A stretch of DNA of 64,000 bases from an uncultured bacterium (GCA_938083085.1 CALLKX010000014.1:1-64000); one strand, 5' to 3'; shown: positions 26,535 to 35,436, counted from the stretch's first letter. Notes: generated by a model not told the origin, from the sequence alone. A program made the numbers and translations.

Positions 26535-26899
26535 GTCCCAAGTTCCGCCTTCCTGAGCGCCCGCCTCGGGGAGGCTCAATGCCTGCAAGGCTCCGGAGCC
26601 GCTCAGGCCCGGACCGCCTCGGGACGGCGCCACTCCGTACGGAGCGCACCGGGGGCCGCAATCCCTGGGATCTCGCTGCGCGGGAGAGGGATGCGCGGGA
26701 CTCCGAGCCGAGGACCGTGCAGGCGAGCCGAGCGATCACCCCCGCCTGGGATCCAGGAGCCCGGGTGAGGGCCCCGCGCCGGCGTCAGATGCTCGTTATT
26801 GCTCACGAAGTCCGAGGAACGGCCGTACGGGAGCAAGGGGCCGCGCGGCTCCCCCCCCCGCCGAAGCCGCCCGATGCCACGGCCCAACCGTACCAGCCC
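26535..26899. other. 365-bp gap before the HtrA-like gene
   Basis: The frame of the protease gene stays open through this stretch back into the tRNA, but the translated sequence has no signal peptide or family similarity until the ATG at 26900. I see no other gene. The protease promoter is expected here; no convincing box pair was found. Confidence 0.55.
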
Positions 26900-28366
26900 A
26901 TGATCCACCTCAACCGACGCCCCCTCGGCCTGTTCCTCGCCGCACTCTGCCTCGCTGCCGCAAGCCACGCGCCCCTGCACGCTCAGTTCGGGGAGGCTCC
27001 GGCCCGAGGTGAAGACGACCAGGCTCGGTTGGACCTCTACGAATCGCTCCGCGCCATCGAGCGCGAGACCCCCGAGGCACGCGTCGCGCAGGCGGTGAAG
27101 CCGTCCGTGGTCTACGTGGAGACGGAGATGGTTCAGAACGTCCGCACCATCTTCGGCTTCCAGCGGCAGGTGATGTCCGGATCCGGTTCCGGGGTCGTGA
27201 TCCACCCCTCCGGCTTCATCGTCACCAACTATCACGTGGTCGAGGGGGCCCAGCAGATCACGGTCTCGTTCGACGGAGACCCCAACACCTATCCCGCGAG
27301 GCTCATGTCCGCTGTGCGGGAGGAGGACCTCGCGCTGCTCAAGATCGAGCCCCTCGCCGTGTCCCCCCCGGCCCCCCCCTCGAACCCGGCGTCGCCCTCC
27401 AACGACGGCCTCCGCCCGGCGGTCAGCAGCACCTTCCCCACGGTCCGCATGGGCACGAGCTCGGACCTGATGCCCGGCGAACGAGTGGTCGCCATCGGCA
27501 ACCCCCACGGCCAGACGTACACGGTCTCCAAGGGGATCATCTCCGGGCTGTACCGAGAGGTCCCCGTACCCGGGCGCCAGCTCCACTTCCGCGGCCTCAT
27601 CCAGACCGACGCCTCGATCAATCGCGGCAACTCCGGGGGCCCCCTGCTGAACATCCACGGCGAGCTGATCGGGATCAACACAGTCATGAACTCCGACGCC
27701 GAGAACATCGGCTTCGCGATTCCGGTGGACCGGGTGCGCCAGGTCCTGACGGACAGCTTGTTCCCGGACGCCCGTCGGTCCTGGCTCGGCTTCGACGTCG
27801 AGGAGCAGGCCGGTGAGCTGATCGTGACGCGCGTCTGGGATCAGGGCCCGGCCGCCGCAGCCGGCATCTGCCGTGCCGACCGGGTGGTCTCCCTCAACGG
27901 GGCCCCGGTCGCGGACGCCGAGGCCTACCTCCTCCAGTCGCTCCAGATCGACCCCGGCGCGGAGTTCTCGGTGGGCATCATCCGCGCCGGAAGCGGGGCC
28001 CCCGGGGTCTCCGATTCGGTGACCCTCCAGTCCTGGGACGACATGAATGGGAGGTTCTTCTCGGAGATCGGAGTCACCGTGACGGAGCGGCAGCTGGGCC
28101 GAAGTCGCTTCCTCATGGTCCAGCGGGTCCGGGACGGGAGCTCCGCCGCGGAGCTCGGCCTCCGCCCTGGCGACGTGATCCCTGCCGTGCGCGCGCGAAC
28201 TCAACCGCGCTCCGGAGCCATCCGACTCAGCGACAAGGCGACCCTTCAGCTCGTGCTGGACCGGATCGAGCCAGGGACGGAGATCGAGATCGACGCCTAC
28301 CGCGACCTGAATGGAGATTCTGCCTATCAGCGAGAGGAACTGCTCAAGGGTGTTCTCGTCCGATAA
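26900..28366 (+). CDS. Periplasmic HtrA/DegP-like serine protease
   Basis: 488 aa from the ATG at 26900, which begins a Sec signal peptide (GLFLAALCLAAASHAPLHAQ). The trypsin-like domain has His112 (TNYHVVEG), Asp143 (EEDLALLKIE) and Ser245 (NRGNSGGPL), with the oxyanion region intact. A Pro/Ser-rich loop of about 30 residues is inserted before VRMGTSSDLMPGERVVAIG. Two PDZ-like regions follow (RVVSLNGAPVADAEAYL; AAELGLRPGDVIPAV). The C-terminal end EIEIDAYRDLNGDSAY is extra. The family performs envelope protein quality control. It stands alone between the tRNA and the carbamoyltransferase locus. Confidence 0.92.
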   Translation: MIHLNRRPLGLFLAALCLAAASHAPLHAQFGEAPARGEDDQARLDLYESLRAIERETPEARVAQAVKPSVVYVETEMVQNVRTIFGFQRQVMSGSGSGVVIHPSGFIVTNYHVVEGAQQITVSFDGDPNTYPARLMSAVREEDLALLKIEPLAVSPPAPPSNPASPSNDGLRPAVSSTFPTVRMGTSSDLMPGERVVAIGNPHGQTYTVSKGIISGLYREVPVPGRQLHFRGLIQTDASINRGNSGGPLLNIHGELIGINTVMNSDAENIGFAIPVDRVRQVLTDSLFPDARRSWLGFDVEEQAGELIVTRVWDQGPAAAAGICRADRVVSLNGAPVADAEAYLLQSLQIDPGAEFSVGIIRAGSGAPGVSDSVTLQSWDDMNGRFFSEIGVTVTERQLGRSRFLMVQRVRDGSSAAELGLRPGDVIPAVRARTQPRSGAIRLSDKATLQLVLDRIEPGTEIEIDAYRDLNGDSAYQREELLKGVLVR

Positions 28367-28382
28367 ATCCGGGCTTGGGAAC

Positions 28383-28408
28383 AGCTGCGTGGATAAGCTG
28401 CGTCGATA
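28383..28408. repeat. 13-bp direct duplication
   Basis: AGCTGCGTGGATA followed directly by AGCTGCGTCGATA (one mismatch), 17 bp after the stop codon of the protease gene. Confidence 0.75.
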
Positions 28409-28500
28409 GAGGGGGAAGCAGGCCGGCCGCGCTCGCAGGAGCGACGGCCACGAACTCTCCCCCTTACCTTCGGCTCGACCCGCCCCCCCTAACGCGGCCC

Positions 28501-28710
28501 ATGCAAGCCCTCGCCAAGTTCACGGAACGCTTCGGCAGCATGCTGTCGAGGCTCCTGCTGACTGCCCTCTACTACGGCGTGCTCGGCCCCTTTGCTCTGG
28601 TCTATCAGCGCGTCTGCGATCCGCTGCACCTCAAGCGGCGCCGCGCGGGGAACTGGACCAAGTGGGAGAGTACGAACGAGGACGTGGCCGCCGCCCGGCG
28701 CCAGGACTGA
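28501..28710 (+). CDS. Small SxtJ-like membrane protein
   Basis: 69 aa. One hydrophobic helix (LSRLLLTALYYGVLGPFALVYQ) is followed by a basic, tryptophan-containing tail (CDPLHLKRRRAGNWTKWE). The segment GPFALVYQ..CDPL..KRR..G.W resembles the C-terminal part of SxtJ-type membrane proteins, which travel with NodU/TobZ-type carbamoyltransferases (sxtI-sxtJ-sxtK in saxitoxin clusters). Full SxtJ proteins are about twice as long, so this would be a short form. It ends 10 bp before the carbamoyltransferase start, so it is almost certainly co-translated. I infer a membrane adaptor; no enzymatic residues are seen. The ATG at 28501 is the only plausible start. Confidence 0.65.
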   Translation: MQALAKFTERFGSMLSRLLLTALYYGVLGPFALVYQRVCDPLHLKRRRAGNWTKWESTNEDVAAARRQD

Positions 28711-28720
28711 CTGCTCCATC

Positions 28721-30511
28721 ATGAACGTCCTCGGCCTCTCCTTCTACTACCACGACTCCGCAGCCGCGCTCGTCAAGAACGGTGTGCTCGTCGCGGCCTC
28801 CGCGGAGGAGCGCTTCAGCCGCAAGAAGCACGACTCGGGGTTCCCCGAGCTCGCCATCGAGTTCTGCCTCAAGCAAGGCGGCATCACCATCCACGACGTG
28901 GACTTCGTGGTGTTCTACGAGAAGCCCTTCGTCAAGTTCGAGCGCATGCTCCTCACGGCGATGGCGACCTTCCCGAAGAGCGCGGCCGTCTTCCGGGAGT
29001 CCATGCAGCGCTGGATCTCGGACAAGCTCTGGATCAAGTCCATGATGAGCAAGCGCCTCTCGGTGCCGCGCTCCAAGTTCCTCTTCGCCGACCACCACGT
29101 CTCCCACGCCGCGTCGAGCTTCTACACCTCGCCCTTCGAGGAGGCCGCGATCCTCACGGTGGACGGCGCCGGCGAGTGGACGACCTCCACCATGGCGGTG
29201 GGCCGCGGGAATAAGATCGAGGTCCTCAAGGAGATGCGCTTCCCGCACTCCCTCGGCCTGCTCTACTCCGCCTTCACCGCCTACTGCGGCTTCGAGATCA
29301 ACGAGGGCGAGTACAAGCTCATGGGGATGCACCCCTACGGTGAGCCGAAGTACTGCGACGAGATCTACAAGCTCCTCGACGTCGCCGAGGACGGGTCGCT
29401 CTGGCACGACATGCGGTACTTCAAGTACCACCACTCGACCAACGACACCCTGAGCCCGCTCTTCGAGGAGCACTTCGGCAGGCCACGCCGCGACCCCAAG
29501 CACCAGGACACGTCGCTCGACCCGTACTACTGCGACATGGCGGCGAGCATCCAGCGGGTCACCGAGGAGATCCTGCTGAAGATGATCACTCACCTGCACG
29601 AGATCACGGGGCTCAAGAAGCTCTGCCTCGCGGGAGGGGTCGCGCTGAACTCGGTGGCCAACTACAAGCTGATGCGCGAGGGTCCCTTTGAGGACGTCTA
29701 CATCCACCCCGCCCCTGGCGACGACGGATGCTCCGCAGGCGCCGCCTACTGGGCCTACAACCACCTCCTCGACCAGCCGCGGGGCCCCGCCTTGGAGCAC
29801 GCCTACCTGGGGAGCGAGCACGGGGACGAGTCGATCCAGTCCTTCCTCGAGGCCAACGACATCCCCTTCCGCAAGATCGCGGACGACGAGGAGTTCTTCG
29901 ACTTCGTCGCGCGGACCCTCGAAGCCGGCCACGTGTGCGGCTGGATGCGCGGCCGCTGCGAGTGGGGCCCGCGGGCACTGGGGAGCCGCTCAATCATCGC
30001 CGACCCCAGGCGCATGGAGATGAAGGAGAAGCTCAACTCCAAGATCAAGTTCCGCGAGGCCTTCCGGCCCTTCGCGCCATCGGTGATCGAGGAGCGCGCG
30101 GATGAGTTCTTCGAGATCCCCGAGCCCGAGCGCCACTGGCCCGCGCGCTTCATGCTCTACGTCGCACCGGTCCGTGAGGAGAAGCGCGACGTCCTCCCCG
30201 CGATCACCCATGAGGATGGCTCCGGCAGGCTGCAAACGGTCTACCGCCAGACCAATCCGGCCTACCACCGGATCATCGAGCGCTTCGGCGAGCTGACCGA
30301 CGTGCCGGTGATCATGAACACCTCGTTCAATCTGAAGGGAGAGCCGATCGTCGAGTCGCCGGCTCACGCCTTCAACACGTTCTCCCTCTCGGGCATGGAC
30401 TATCTGTTCATGAACAACTTCATCGTCGAGGCCAGCGCCAAGAAGAAGATCGCGGAGACGGTCTTCCACCTGCGCCACGACGGGGACTCCGTGACCCAGA
30501 TGGTCTCCTGA
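28721..30511 (+). CDS. NodU/TobZ-type O-carbamoyltransferase
   Basis: 596 aa from the ATG at 28721 (MNVLGLSFYYHDSAAALV). Transfers a carbamoyl group from carbamoyl phosphate, through carbamoyl-AMP, to a hydroxyl, usually of a sugar or an antibiotic. The Kae1-like domain has the metal-binding DHHVSHAASSFY, then LTVDGAGEWTT and CLAGGVALNSVANYKL. The YrdC-like C-terminal half has GRCEWGPRALGSRSI, FRPFAPSVIEE and VIMNTSFNLKGEPIVESPAHA. All segments are complete. It lies between a 69-aa SxtJ-like gene (10 bp) and an SGNH-DUF5989 gene (11 bp). The neighbouring glycosyltransferases suggest that a surface glycan is the acceptor. Confidence 0.95.
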   Translation: MNVLGLSFYYHDSAAALVKNGVLVAASAEERFSRKKHDSGFPELAIEFCLKQGGITIHDVDFVVFYEKPFVKFERMLLTAMATFPKSAAVFRESMQRWISDKLWIKSMMSKRLSVPRSKFLFADHHVSHAASSFYTSPFEEAAILTVDGAGEWTTSTMAVGRGNKIEVLKEMRFPHSLGLLYSAFTAYCGFEINEGEYKLMGMHPYGEPKYCDEIYKLLDVAEDGSLWHDMRYFKYHHSTNDTLSPLFEEHFGRPRRDPKHQDTSLDPYYCDMAASIQRVTEEILLKMITHLHEITGLKKLCLAGGVALNSVANYKLMREGPFEDVYIHPAPGDDGCSAGAAYWAYNHLLDQPRGPALEHAYLGSEHGDESIQSFLEANDIPFRKIADDEEFFDFVARTLEAGHVCGWMRGRCEWGPRALGSRSIIADPRRMEMKEKLNSKIKFREAFRPFAPSVIEERADEFFEIPEPERHWPARFMLYVAPVREEKRDVLPAITHEDGSGRLQTVYRQTNPAYHRIIERFGELTDVPVIMNTSFNLKGEPIVESPAHAFNTFSLSGMDYLFMNNFIVEASAKKKIAETVFHLRHDGDSVTQMVS

Positions 30512-30522
30512 CCCCCCCGGCG

Positions 30523-32049
30523 ATGAAGGTCCTCAACGTCATCCTCGCGCTGCTCGTCAGCGCCGGTATCGCCCTCGGGGTCGCCGAGTTCGGGCTGCGC
30601 GCCCTCGGCTTCGCCCCGGCGGAGGTCAACACCGAGTTCGACCCCGAGCTGGGTTGGCGCAAGACTCCGGGCAAGACCATCGAGCGGTCCACCGGTGAGT
30701 ACGACGTCACCCTCACCAACGACGAGGCGGGGCTCCGAGACGACTACGACGTCATCGCGCCGGCGCCGGAGGGCACCCAGCGGGCCCTGTTCCTCGGGGA
30801 CTCTTTTGTGGTCGGGTACACCGTGGAACGCGAGGACCTCTTCGTGGACCAGCTCGAGCGCGCCCTGCAGGCCGAGGGCCGCCCCGTGGAGATCATGAAC
30901 GCGGGCACGCAGGGGTACTCCACCGATCAGTCCCTGCGCTGGCTCGAGTTGAACGGTGAGGCTGTCGCCCCCGACCTGGTCGTCTACTTCGCCTACGAGA
31001 ACGACATCTGGTGGAACCAGAGCCCGACCTACTTGGGCCAGGACAAGCCCCTCTATGACAGCGATGGCGTCCTCGTGGAGCGGTCCCTCGCGGCGCCTGC
31101 CGCCCGGCACTGGAGCCGCCGCTCCGCCATCGGTGAGGCTTGGTATCGACTCCTCGGAGCCCCTAGCATGCCCCTCGTCACCGCGGGCGAGGCCTCGATC
31201 TCTGCCGAGCTCTCGTCGCGACTGACGGCGCCCCCGCCCGCCGTCCAGGAGGCGGAGGCCCGGACCCGCGTCCTGATCGCCGCGATGTCTGACCGCTGCG
31301 ACGCGCTCGGGGCACGCTTCGCCGTATGCCCGATCCCCTCGAGGGCCCAGGTCGGCGCCGCTGAGGTCGCGGAGGGGTCCCCCATGGACCCGGCACGACC
31401 CCATGGGATCTTCATCGAGGCCGCGCGGGCCGTGGGCGCCGCGGTCCTCGATCCGCTCATCGCCATCGAGTCCTTCGCCGCCGAGGCGCCACCGTACTAC
31501 CGCCGGGACTTCCACCTCAACGCCGACGGAAACGTCGCGCTCGCGGTCACTCTCCACGGCGCCCTGGACGGGGCGAAGCTCCTGCCTCCGCTCGCCGAGG
31601 ACGCGCCGCGTATCTTGCCCAGCGGTCCGGCGAGGCGCGGGCTCCCGGTGCCCGCATGGCTCCTCTGGTACCTGGGCCTGACGGTCGCGCTCGGGGCCCT
31701 CTACACCCGCACCTATCCCAAGGAGGGCACCCTCGAGGGCTTCGGCAGCGTGGCCGCCCTCCTGGCGGTGGTCTTCGGCACGGGCCTCGGCGTGACCTCC
31801 CTCGTGGAGGCCCTCCCCCCGCAGGCCTCCCAGCTCGCGGTGCTCGGCCTCCTGCTCACCATCCTGACCTTCGTGCTGTACAAGCTCGGCGACCGGGTCG
31901 GCACCATCGCAGAGCTCTTGCGTTCCTTCACCCTGCGCGGGCACTGGTACTTGATGCCGCTGCTGAGCGTACTGCTCACCGTCGGCAGCCTGCTGGTAGT
32001 GGCGGCGTCCTCGCCGCTGGTGGCCCCGTTCATCTACACGCTCTTCTGA
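30523..32049 (+). CDS. SGNH hydrolase domain fused to membrane segment with DUF5989-like C-terminus
   Basis: 508 aa. After a membrane anchor (VILALLVSAGIALGVAEF), residues about 85-350 are an SGNH/GDSL-like domain: block I FLGDSFVVGY (Ser near 94), block III YFAYENDIWWN, block V RDFHLNADGN, as in AlgX/DltD-type acyl-transfer or esterase domains. From about 374, four hydrophobic helices follow. The last 50 residues (LYKLGDRVGTIAELLRSF, then HWYLMPLLSVLLTVGSLLV, ending APFIYTLF) match DUF5989, normally a free-standing peptide of about 50 aa (SxtK-like) beside carbamoyltransferases. The fusion ties the SGNH enzyme to the carbamoyltransferase module. Possible roles are acyl or carbamoyl transfer or removal at the membrane; all are inference. 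Confidence 0.82.
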   Translation: MKVLNVILALLVSAGIALGVAEFGLRALGFAPAEVNTEFDPELGWRKTPGKTIERSTGEYDVTLTNDEAGLRDDYDVIAPAPEGTQRALFLGDSFVVGYTVEREDLFVDQLERALQAEGRPVEIMNAGTQGYSTDQSLRWLELNGEAVAPDLVVYFAYENDIWWNQSPTYLGQDKPLYDSDGVLVERSLAAPAARHWSRRSAIGEAWYRLLGAPSMPLVTAGEASISAELSSRLTAPPPAVQEAEARTRVLIAAMSDRCDALGARFAVCPIPSRAQVGAAEVAEGSPMDPARPHGIFIEAARAVGAAVLDPLIAIESFAAEAPPYYRRDFHLNADGNVALAVTLHGALDGAKLLPPLAEDAPRILPSGPARRGLPVPAWLLWYLGLTVALGALYTRTYPKEGTLEGFGSVAALLAVVFGTGLGVTSLVEALPPQASQLAVLGLLLTILTFVLYKLGDRVGTIAELLRSFTLRGHWYLMPLLSVLLTVGSLLVVAASSPLVAPFIYTLF

Positions 32050-32099
32050 GCACCTGCGGCCGACGGCCCACCGGGACCACCATCGCGCCGCTCGCACCG

Positions 32100-33521
32100 A
32101 TGAACGCCAGCTCAGAGGACGTCGCTGCCGGAGAAGACGCGCCCGCGGGCGCGCACCAGCGTCCGCTCTGGCATTCCCTGCTGCTCCCGCTTGTGGCGGC
32201 CGCATGCGTGCGAGCCGCCATCGCGATCGCCTTCAGCGGGACCGACCCTGCGGGGGACGAGCGGGCCTACCTCCTCCTCGGAGAGCGTTGGCGCATCGAG
32301 GGGACCTACGAGGGCATCTGGGCCCCCGGCTACCCCGCCCTCATCGCGGCCCTCGGGGGTCTCGTGGGCGACGCCTCCACGGCGGCCTTGCGAGGGCTCC
32401 AGGTGGCCTTGGGGGTGTGGAATGTGGCCTGGATCGGCGCGCTCGCCGCGGCCATCGGCGGGCGCCGCAGTGGTGTCTGCGCCGCATGGATCGCGGCGCT
32501 CTACCTCCCCCTCGCCGGCTTCGCGGGGCTCCTCTATTCGGAACCGCTCCACCTCGCGCTCTTCACCCCCGCCCTCGCGCTCCTCGCCGCCGCGAGCCGC
32601 CGCTCCAGCGCAGCCACCCGGCGGGCCGCAGCAAGCGCGGGCGTGCTCCTTGGACTCGCGGCGCTCGTGCGCGAGAGCAGCCTCCTCTTCGTGCCCATCC
32701 TCGGCCTGTGGCTCGCGCGGAACGCAGCCCAGGGCGGGGCGTCGCGCGCCTCCCTGGCCGTCACGATGGTGGCTTGCTCCCTCGCGACGATCCTCCCATG
32801 GACGGTGCGCAACACCGCCGTGCACGGGCAGCTGGTCCCCATCGCGATCTCCACCGGCGGCAGCGCCCACGTCGGACTGAACAGCCACGACGTGAACTAC
32901 GACCTCGCCGGTCTCGGCGGCGATCCCGGCCAGGCCCCCGGCGTCCTCCGCGCGGTGATCCGCGGTCCAGCGCCCGAGCCCTGGCGCGCCGCAGACGAGG
33001 GCGCGCCTGCGGCCCGGGCCCGCGCCAACGTCTCCCGGGGCCTACGCTACGCCGCGCTCCACCCGCTCTTCTTCCTCCGGAGCCGGGCCGTCGAGCTTGT
33101 GGACCTGCTCACGCCCCTGTCATTCCCGGTCCGAAGCCTGCGGCTCGCGTCGCCAGGGAGGCCGCTGGGGGGCACCGGAGCCCGCCTGGCCTTCGCCGCG
33201 TGTGCCGTCTTCATGGTCCCAGCGCTCCTCCTGGCGGCGCTACGGGGCTGGTGGGCCATGCAGGCCAGCCCCGCCCACCGCGCGCTCCTCGTGTGGGTCA
33301 GCGGGGGGGTCCTCGTCTCAGCCCTCGTCAACGGCATGAGCCGTTACCGGCTGCCCGCGCTCCCGCTCCTGATCGGGTTCTCAGCCCTCGCCCTCGTAGG
33401 CCTGCGGGCCGCCGACGGCGCGACGCGCGCGCGAGCGGCGGCGGTCATCGGCGCCGGGCTCGTCTTGCTGTGGATTCCGTCCATGGAGGGCGTCCAACAG
33501 ACGCTCTCCGCGCTGCGCTGA
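32100..33521 (+). CDS. GT39/ArnT-like polytopic glycosyltransferase (first of two paralogues)
   Basis: 473 aa, about ten hydrophobic segments. The first extracytoplasmic loop has DPAGDERAYLLLGERW, where the DE pair corresponds to the catalytic acidic residues of GT39/PMT and ArnT enzymes, followed by APGYPALIAALG. Such proteins use polyprenyl-phosphate sugars at the outer face of the cytoplasmic membrane. The C-terminal loops hold RYAALHPLFFLRSRAVELVD and NGMSRYRLPALPLLIGF, also present in the next gene in diverged form. The longer open frame upstream only shadows the SGNH-DUF5989 gene, and the ATG at 32100 is supported by its 50-bp spacing. Sugar and acceptor are unknown. Confidence 0.85.
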   Translation: MNASSEDVAAGEDAPAGAHQRPLWHSLLLPLVAAACVRAAIAIAFSGTDPAGDERAYLLLGERWRIEGTYEGIWAPGYPALIAALGGLVGDASTAALRGLQVALGVWNVAWIGALAAAIGGRRSGVCAAWIAALYLPLAGFAGLLYSEPLHLALFTPALALLAAASRRSSAATRRAAASAGVLLGLAALVRESSLLFVPILGLWLARNAAQGGASRASLAVTMVACSLATILPWTVRNTAVHGQLVPIAISTGGSAHVGLNSHDVNYDLAGLGGDPGQAPGVLRAVIRGPAPEPWRAADEGAPAARARANVSRGLRYAALHPLFFLRSRAVELVDLLTPLSFPVRSLRLASPGRPLGGTGARLAFAACAVFMVPALLLAALRGWWAMQASPAHRALLVWVSGGVLVSALVNGMSRYRLPALPLLIGFSALALVGLRAADGATRARAAAVIGAGLVLLWIPSMEGVQQTLSALR

Positions 33522-33550
33522 GCGCCGCTTCGTGTAGGTTGCGAACACCG

Positions 33551-35101
33551 ATGAGGCCGAGCCCCAACATCGACCCCGCCGGCGGGGCGCCAGACGAGTC
33601 AGCCGAGTCGCCCGAAGGCCCCTCCGCGGCAGCCTCGACGGAGCCCTCCACCGGGACCCGCTGGCTACCCGCAGGCTGGCTCGCGCCGCTCCTGTGCGCA
33701 GCTGTCGTCCGCGGCCTGTGGCTGATGTCCGCCGCCGGCGGCGCGTTCCGTGGGGACGAGCCCGCCTACGTCGGGCTGGGACGCGCTTGGTCCGAGCTAG
33801 GCACCTACACCGGGCAGTGGCCGCCGCTGCACCCGGGCCTGATCGCCGCCTGCGTGTCGATCTTCGGGGACGCAGGAGAGACCGCGGCCCGCGTGGTCTT
33901 GACCCTCCTCTCGGTGTGGTCCTGCGCGTGGCTCATGGTGCTCGCCACCCGCGCCCACTCGGAGCGAGCGGGCCGGCGGGCGGGGTGGATCGCAGCCCTC
34001 TACCTGCCCCTCGTCCCCTTCGCCCACGTCCTGCTCAGCGAGGGCCTCGCCATCGCTCTTCTGCTCCCCGCCTGCGCGCTCTTGCTGGCGGTGGGCACCG
34101 GTGAGCTCCGCGGACAACGCGTGACCGCTGCCCTCTTGGCCGCGGGCGTCGCGGTCGGCCTCGCTTGCCTCACCAAGGAAGCCTGCCTCTTCTGGCTCGG
34201 CGCTCTCAGCCTGTGGGGAGTGTGCTCCCTCGGACGACCGTCTGAAGGGATGAGCTCGCGCCCCTCGGCCGCTGGCCTCCGCCGGGCGGCCCTCTTCCTG
34301 GGCGCCGCGGCCATGACCATCGCACCCTGGTCCGCCCGGGCCAGCGCGGACCAGGGGTCCCTCCAGGTCCTGGGACGAACCGCCGGGCTCAACGCCTACA
34401 TGGGCTGGAACCGCGACTACATCAACTTCGACCTGGTCGGCCTCGACGTCCCGAAGGCCGGCGCCCCAGGCGCCTCCCTCCGCGCGAGCCTCCTGGAGCC
34501 GCCCGCGGACATGGATCAGTGGCCCTTCCAGTTCCTCCCCGATGTCGCCGAACGGAACAGGGTCGCCGTCGCGACGGGACGCGCGTTCATCAGGGCCCAT
34601 CCGGGCTACTTCCTGCGCACGCGCGCAGTGAAGGTCGCGGACCTGCTCACGCCGCTCTCCTACATGACGCGCTACCTGCGCATGCCCCCGCCGGACCCGG
34701 AGGCCTCCGGCATCAAGGCCACCGGCGGATACTGCAGCGTCCTGACCTCCCGCTCGTTCAGCATCCCCCTCACCATCGTCTCCATCGCGATGGTCATGGC
34801 CCTGGCACTCCTGGCCGCGTACGGCGCTCTCTTGGTGCCCCTCGCGCCGGGAGCCGCGGGGCTCGTCGCCGTGGCCTGCGCGGCCACCGCTCCACTCGCC
34901 CTGGTCGTGGCCATGTCACGCTTCCGGGCGCCTGGCGAGGCCCTCCTGATCGTCCCTGCCGCCGCCGCCCTGGCGAGCCTGGGCCGCCCCCCCATGGGCG
35001 GGCTCTTCCGGCGCTCGCTCTTCGCCCTCGCGCTCGGCCTGCTCCTCTGGAGCTGGCTGCTCGCCGTCGCCCCGGTCCTCGCCTCCCTGGAGAAGCTCTG
35101 A
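33551..35101 (+). CDS. GT39/ArnT-like polytopic glycosyltransferase (second paralogue)
   Basis: 516 aa from the ATG at 33551, 29 bp after the first paralogue. The same layout is kept: FRGDEPAYVGLGRAW in loop 1 (acidic pair conserved), LHPGLIAACVSIFGD, WIAALYLPLVPFAHVLLSE (nearly the same words as WIAALYLPLAGFAGLLYSE in the neighbour), HPGYFLRTRAVKVADLLTPLS and MSRFRAPGEALLIVPAA. The pair clearly arose by tandem duplication and then diverged. An open frame reaches back to 32204, but it only shadows the first paralogue. Its TGA overlaps the ATG of the next gene. The likely role is transfer of a lipid-linked sugar onto a glycan or protein outside the cytoplasm. Confidence 0.85.
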   Translation: MRPSPNIDPAGGAPDESAESPEGPSAAASTEPSTGTRWLPAGWLAPLLCAAVVRGLWLMSAAGGAFRGDEPAYVGLGRAWSELGTYTGQWPPLHPGLIAACVSIFGDAGETAARVVLTLLSVWSCAWLMVLATRAHSERAGRRAGWIAALYLPLVPFAHVLLSEGLAIALLLPACALLLAVGTGELRGQRVTAALLAAGVAVGLACLTKEACLFWLGALSLWGVCSLGRPSEGMSSRPSAAGLRRAALFLGAAAMTIAPWSARASADQGSLQVLGRTAGLNAYMGWNRDYINFDLVGLDVPKAGAPGASLRASLLEPPADMDQWPFQFLPDVAERNRVAVATGRAFIRAHPGYFLRTRAVKVADLLTPLSYMTRYLRMPPPDPEASGIKATGGYCSVLTSRSFSIPLTIVSIAMVMALALLAAYGALLVPLAPGAAGLVAVACAATAPLALVVAMSRFRAPGEALLIVPAAAALASLGRPPMGGLFRRSLFALALGLLLWSWLLAVAPVLASLEKL

Positions 35102-35436
35102 TGGACGCCGACCCCGAGCTTCAGCAACCTGCCGTCCGCGGCGAGCCGTCCAGCATGGGCGCGGTGCAGTGGCTGCTCGCCCTCAGCCTGAGCGCGCTCG
35201 CCGCGGCCACGATCGCCCTTGGGGTCGCAGGCGCGCCGTCAACCGAAGAGCTCCTGAGCCGCGCCCAGACCCCCGATGACCCCCGCGCCCAAGTCCAGGC
35301 CATGCACGCCCTGATCCTGCGCGGCTACTGGGAGGAGCACCCACTCGAGGAGCTCACGCGCCACCTTGAGTCGAGCTCCGTCGAGGTTCGCGACTTCGTC
35401 ACGCGCATGCACGGCTCGCTCCTGCGCCCGCGCTGA
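35101..35436 (+). CDS. Small single-pass membrane protein with helical (HEAT-like) tail
   Basis: 111 aa. ATG at 35101 overlaps the stop of the second GT39-like gene (TGATG), which supports both the start and co-translation. One membrane helix (VQWLLALSLSALAAATIALGVA) is followed by a tail of two or three helices (DPRAQVQAMHALILRGYWEE, LEELTRHLESSSVEVRDFVTR) spaced like a HEAT-type repeat. I do not recognise the family. It could be an accessory subunit of the glycosyltransferase pair. Confidence 0.7.
   Translation: MDADPELQQPAVRGEPSSMGAVQWLLALSLSALAAATIALGVAGAPSTEELLSRAQTPDDPRAQVQAMHALILRGYWEEHPLEELTRHLESSSVEVRDFVTRMHGSLLRPR

Noticed and set aside
26431..26739. 102-aa minus-strand frame ending GPKWIRTTDLYDVNVAL
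   Set aside because: This is the antisense translation of tRNA-Val. The WIRTTDLYDV-type end is a well-known spurious protein signature in databases.
26462..26899. Long N-terminal extension of the HtrA-like gene (MVRIHLGPPSKP...)
   Set aside because: It starts within the tRNA 3' end and crosses the terminator; the signal peptide begins at 26900.
28592..28720. Upstream extension of the carbamoyltransferase frame
   Set aside because: It overlaps the 69-aa gene; the family N-terminus MNVLGLSFYYHDSAA begins at 28721.
32204..33550. Upstream part of a 965-codon plus-strand frame
   Set aside because: It shadows the first GT39-like gene in another frame; only the part from the ATG at 33551 has the membrane-protein pattern.
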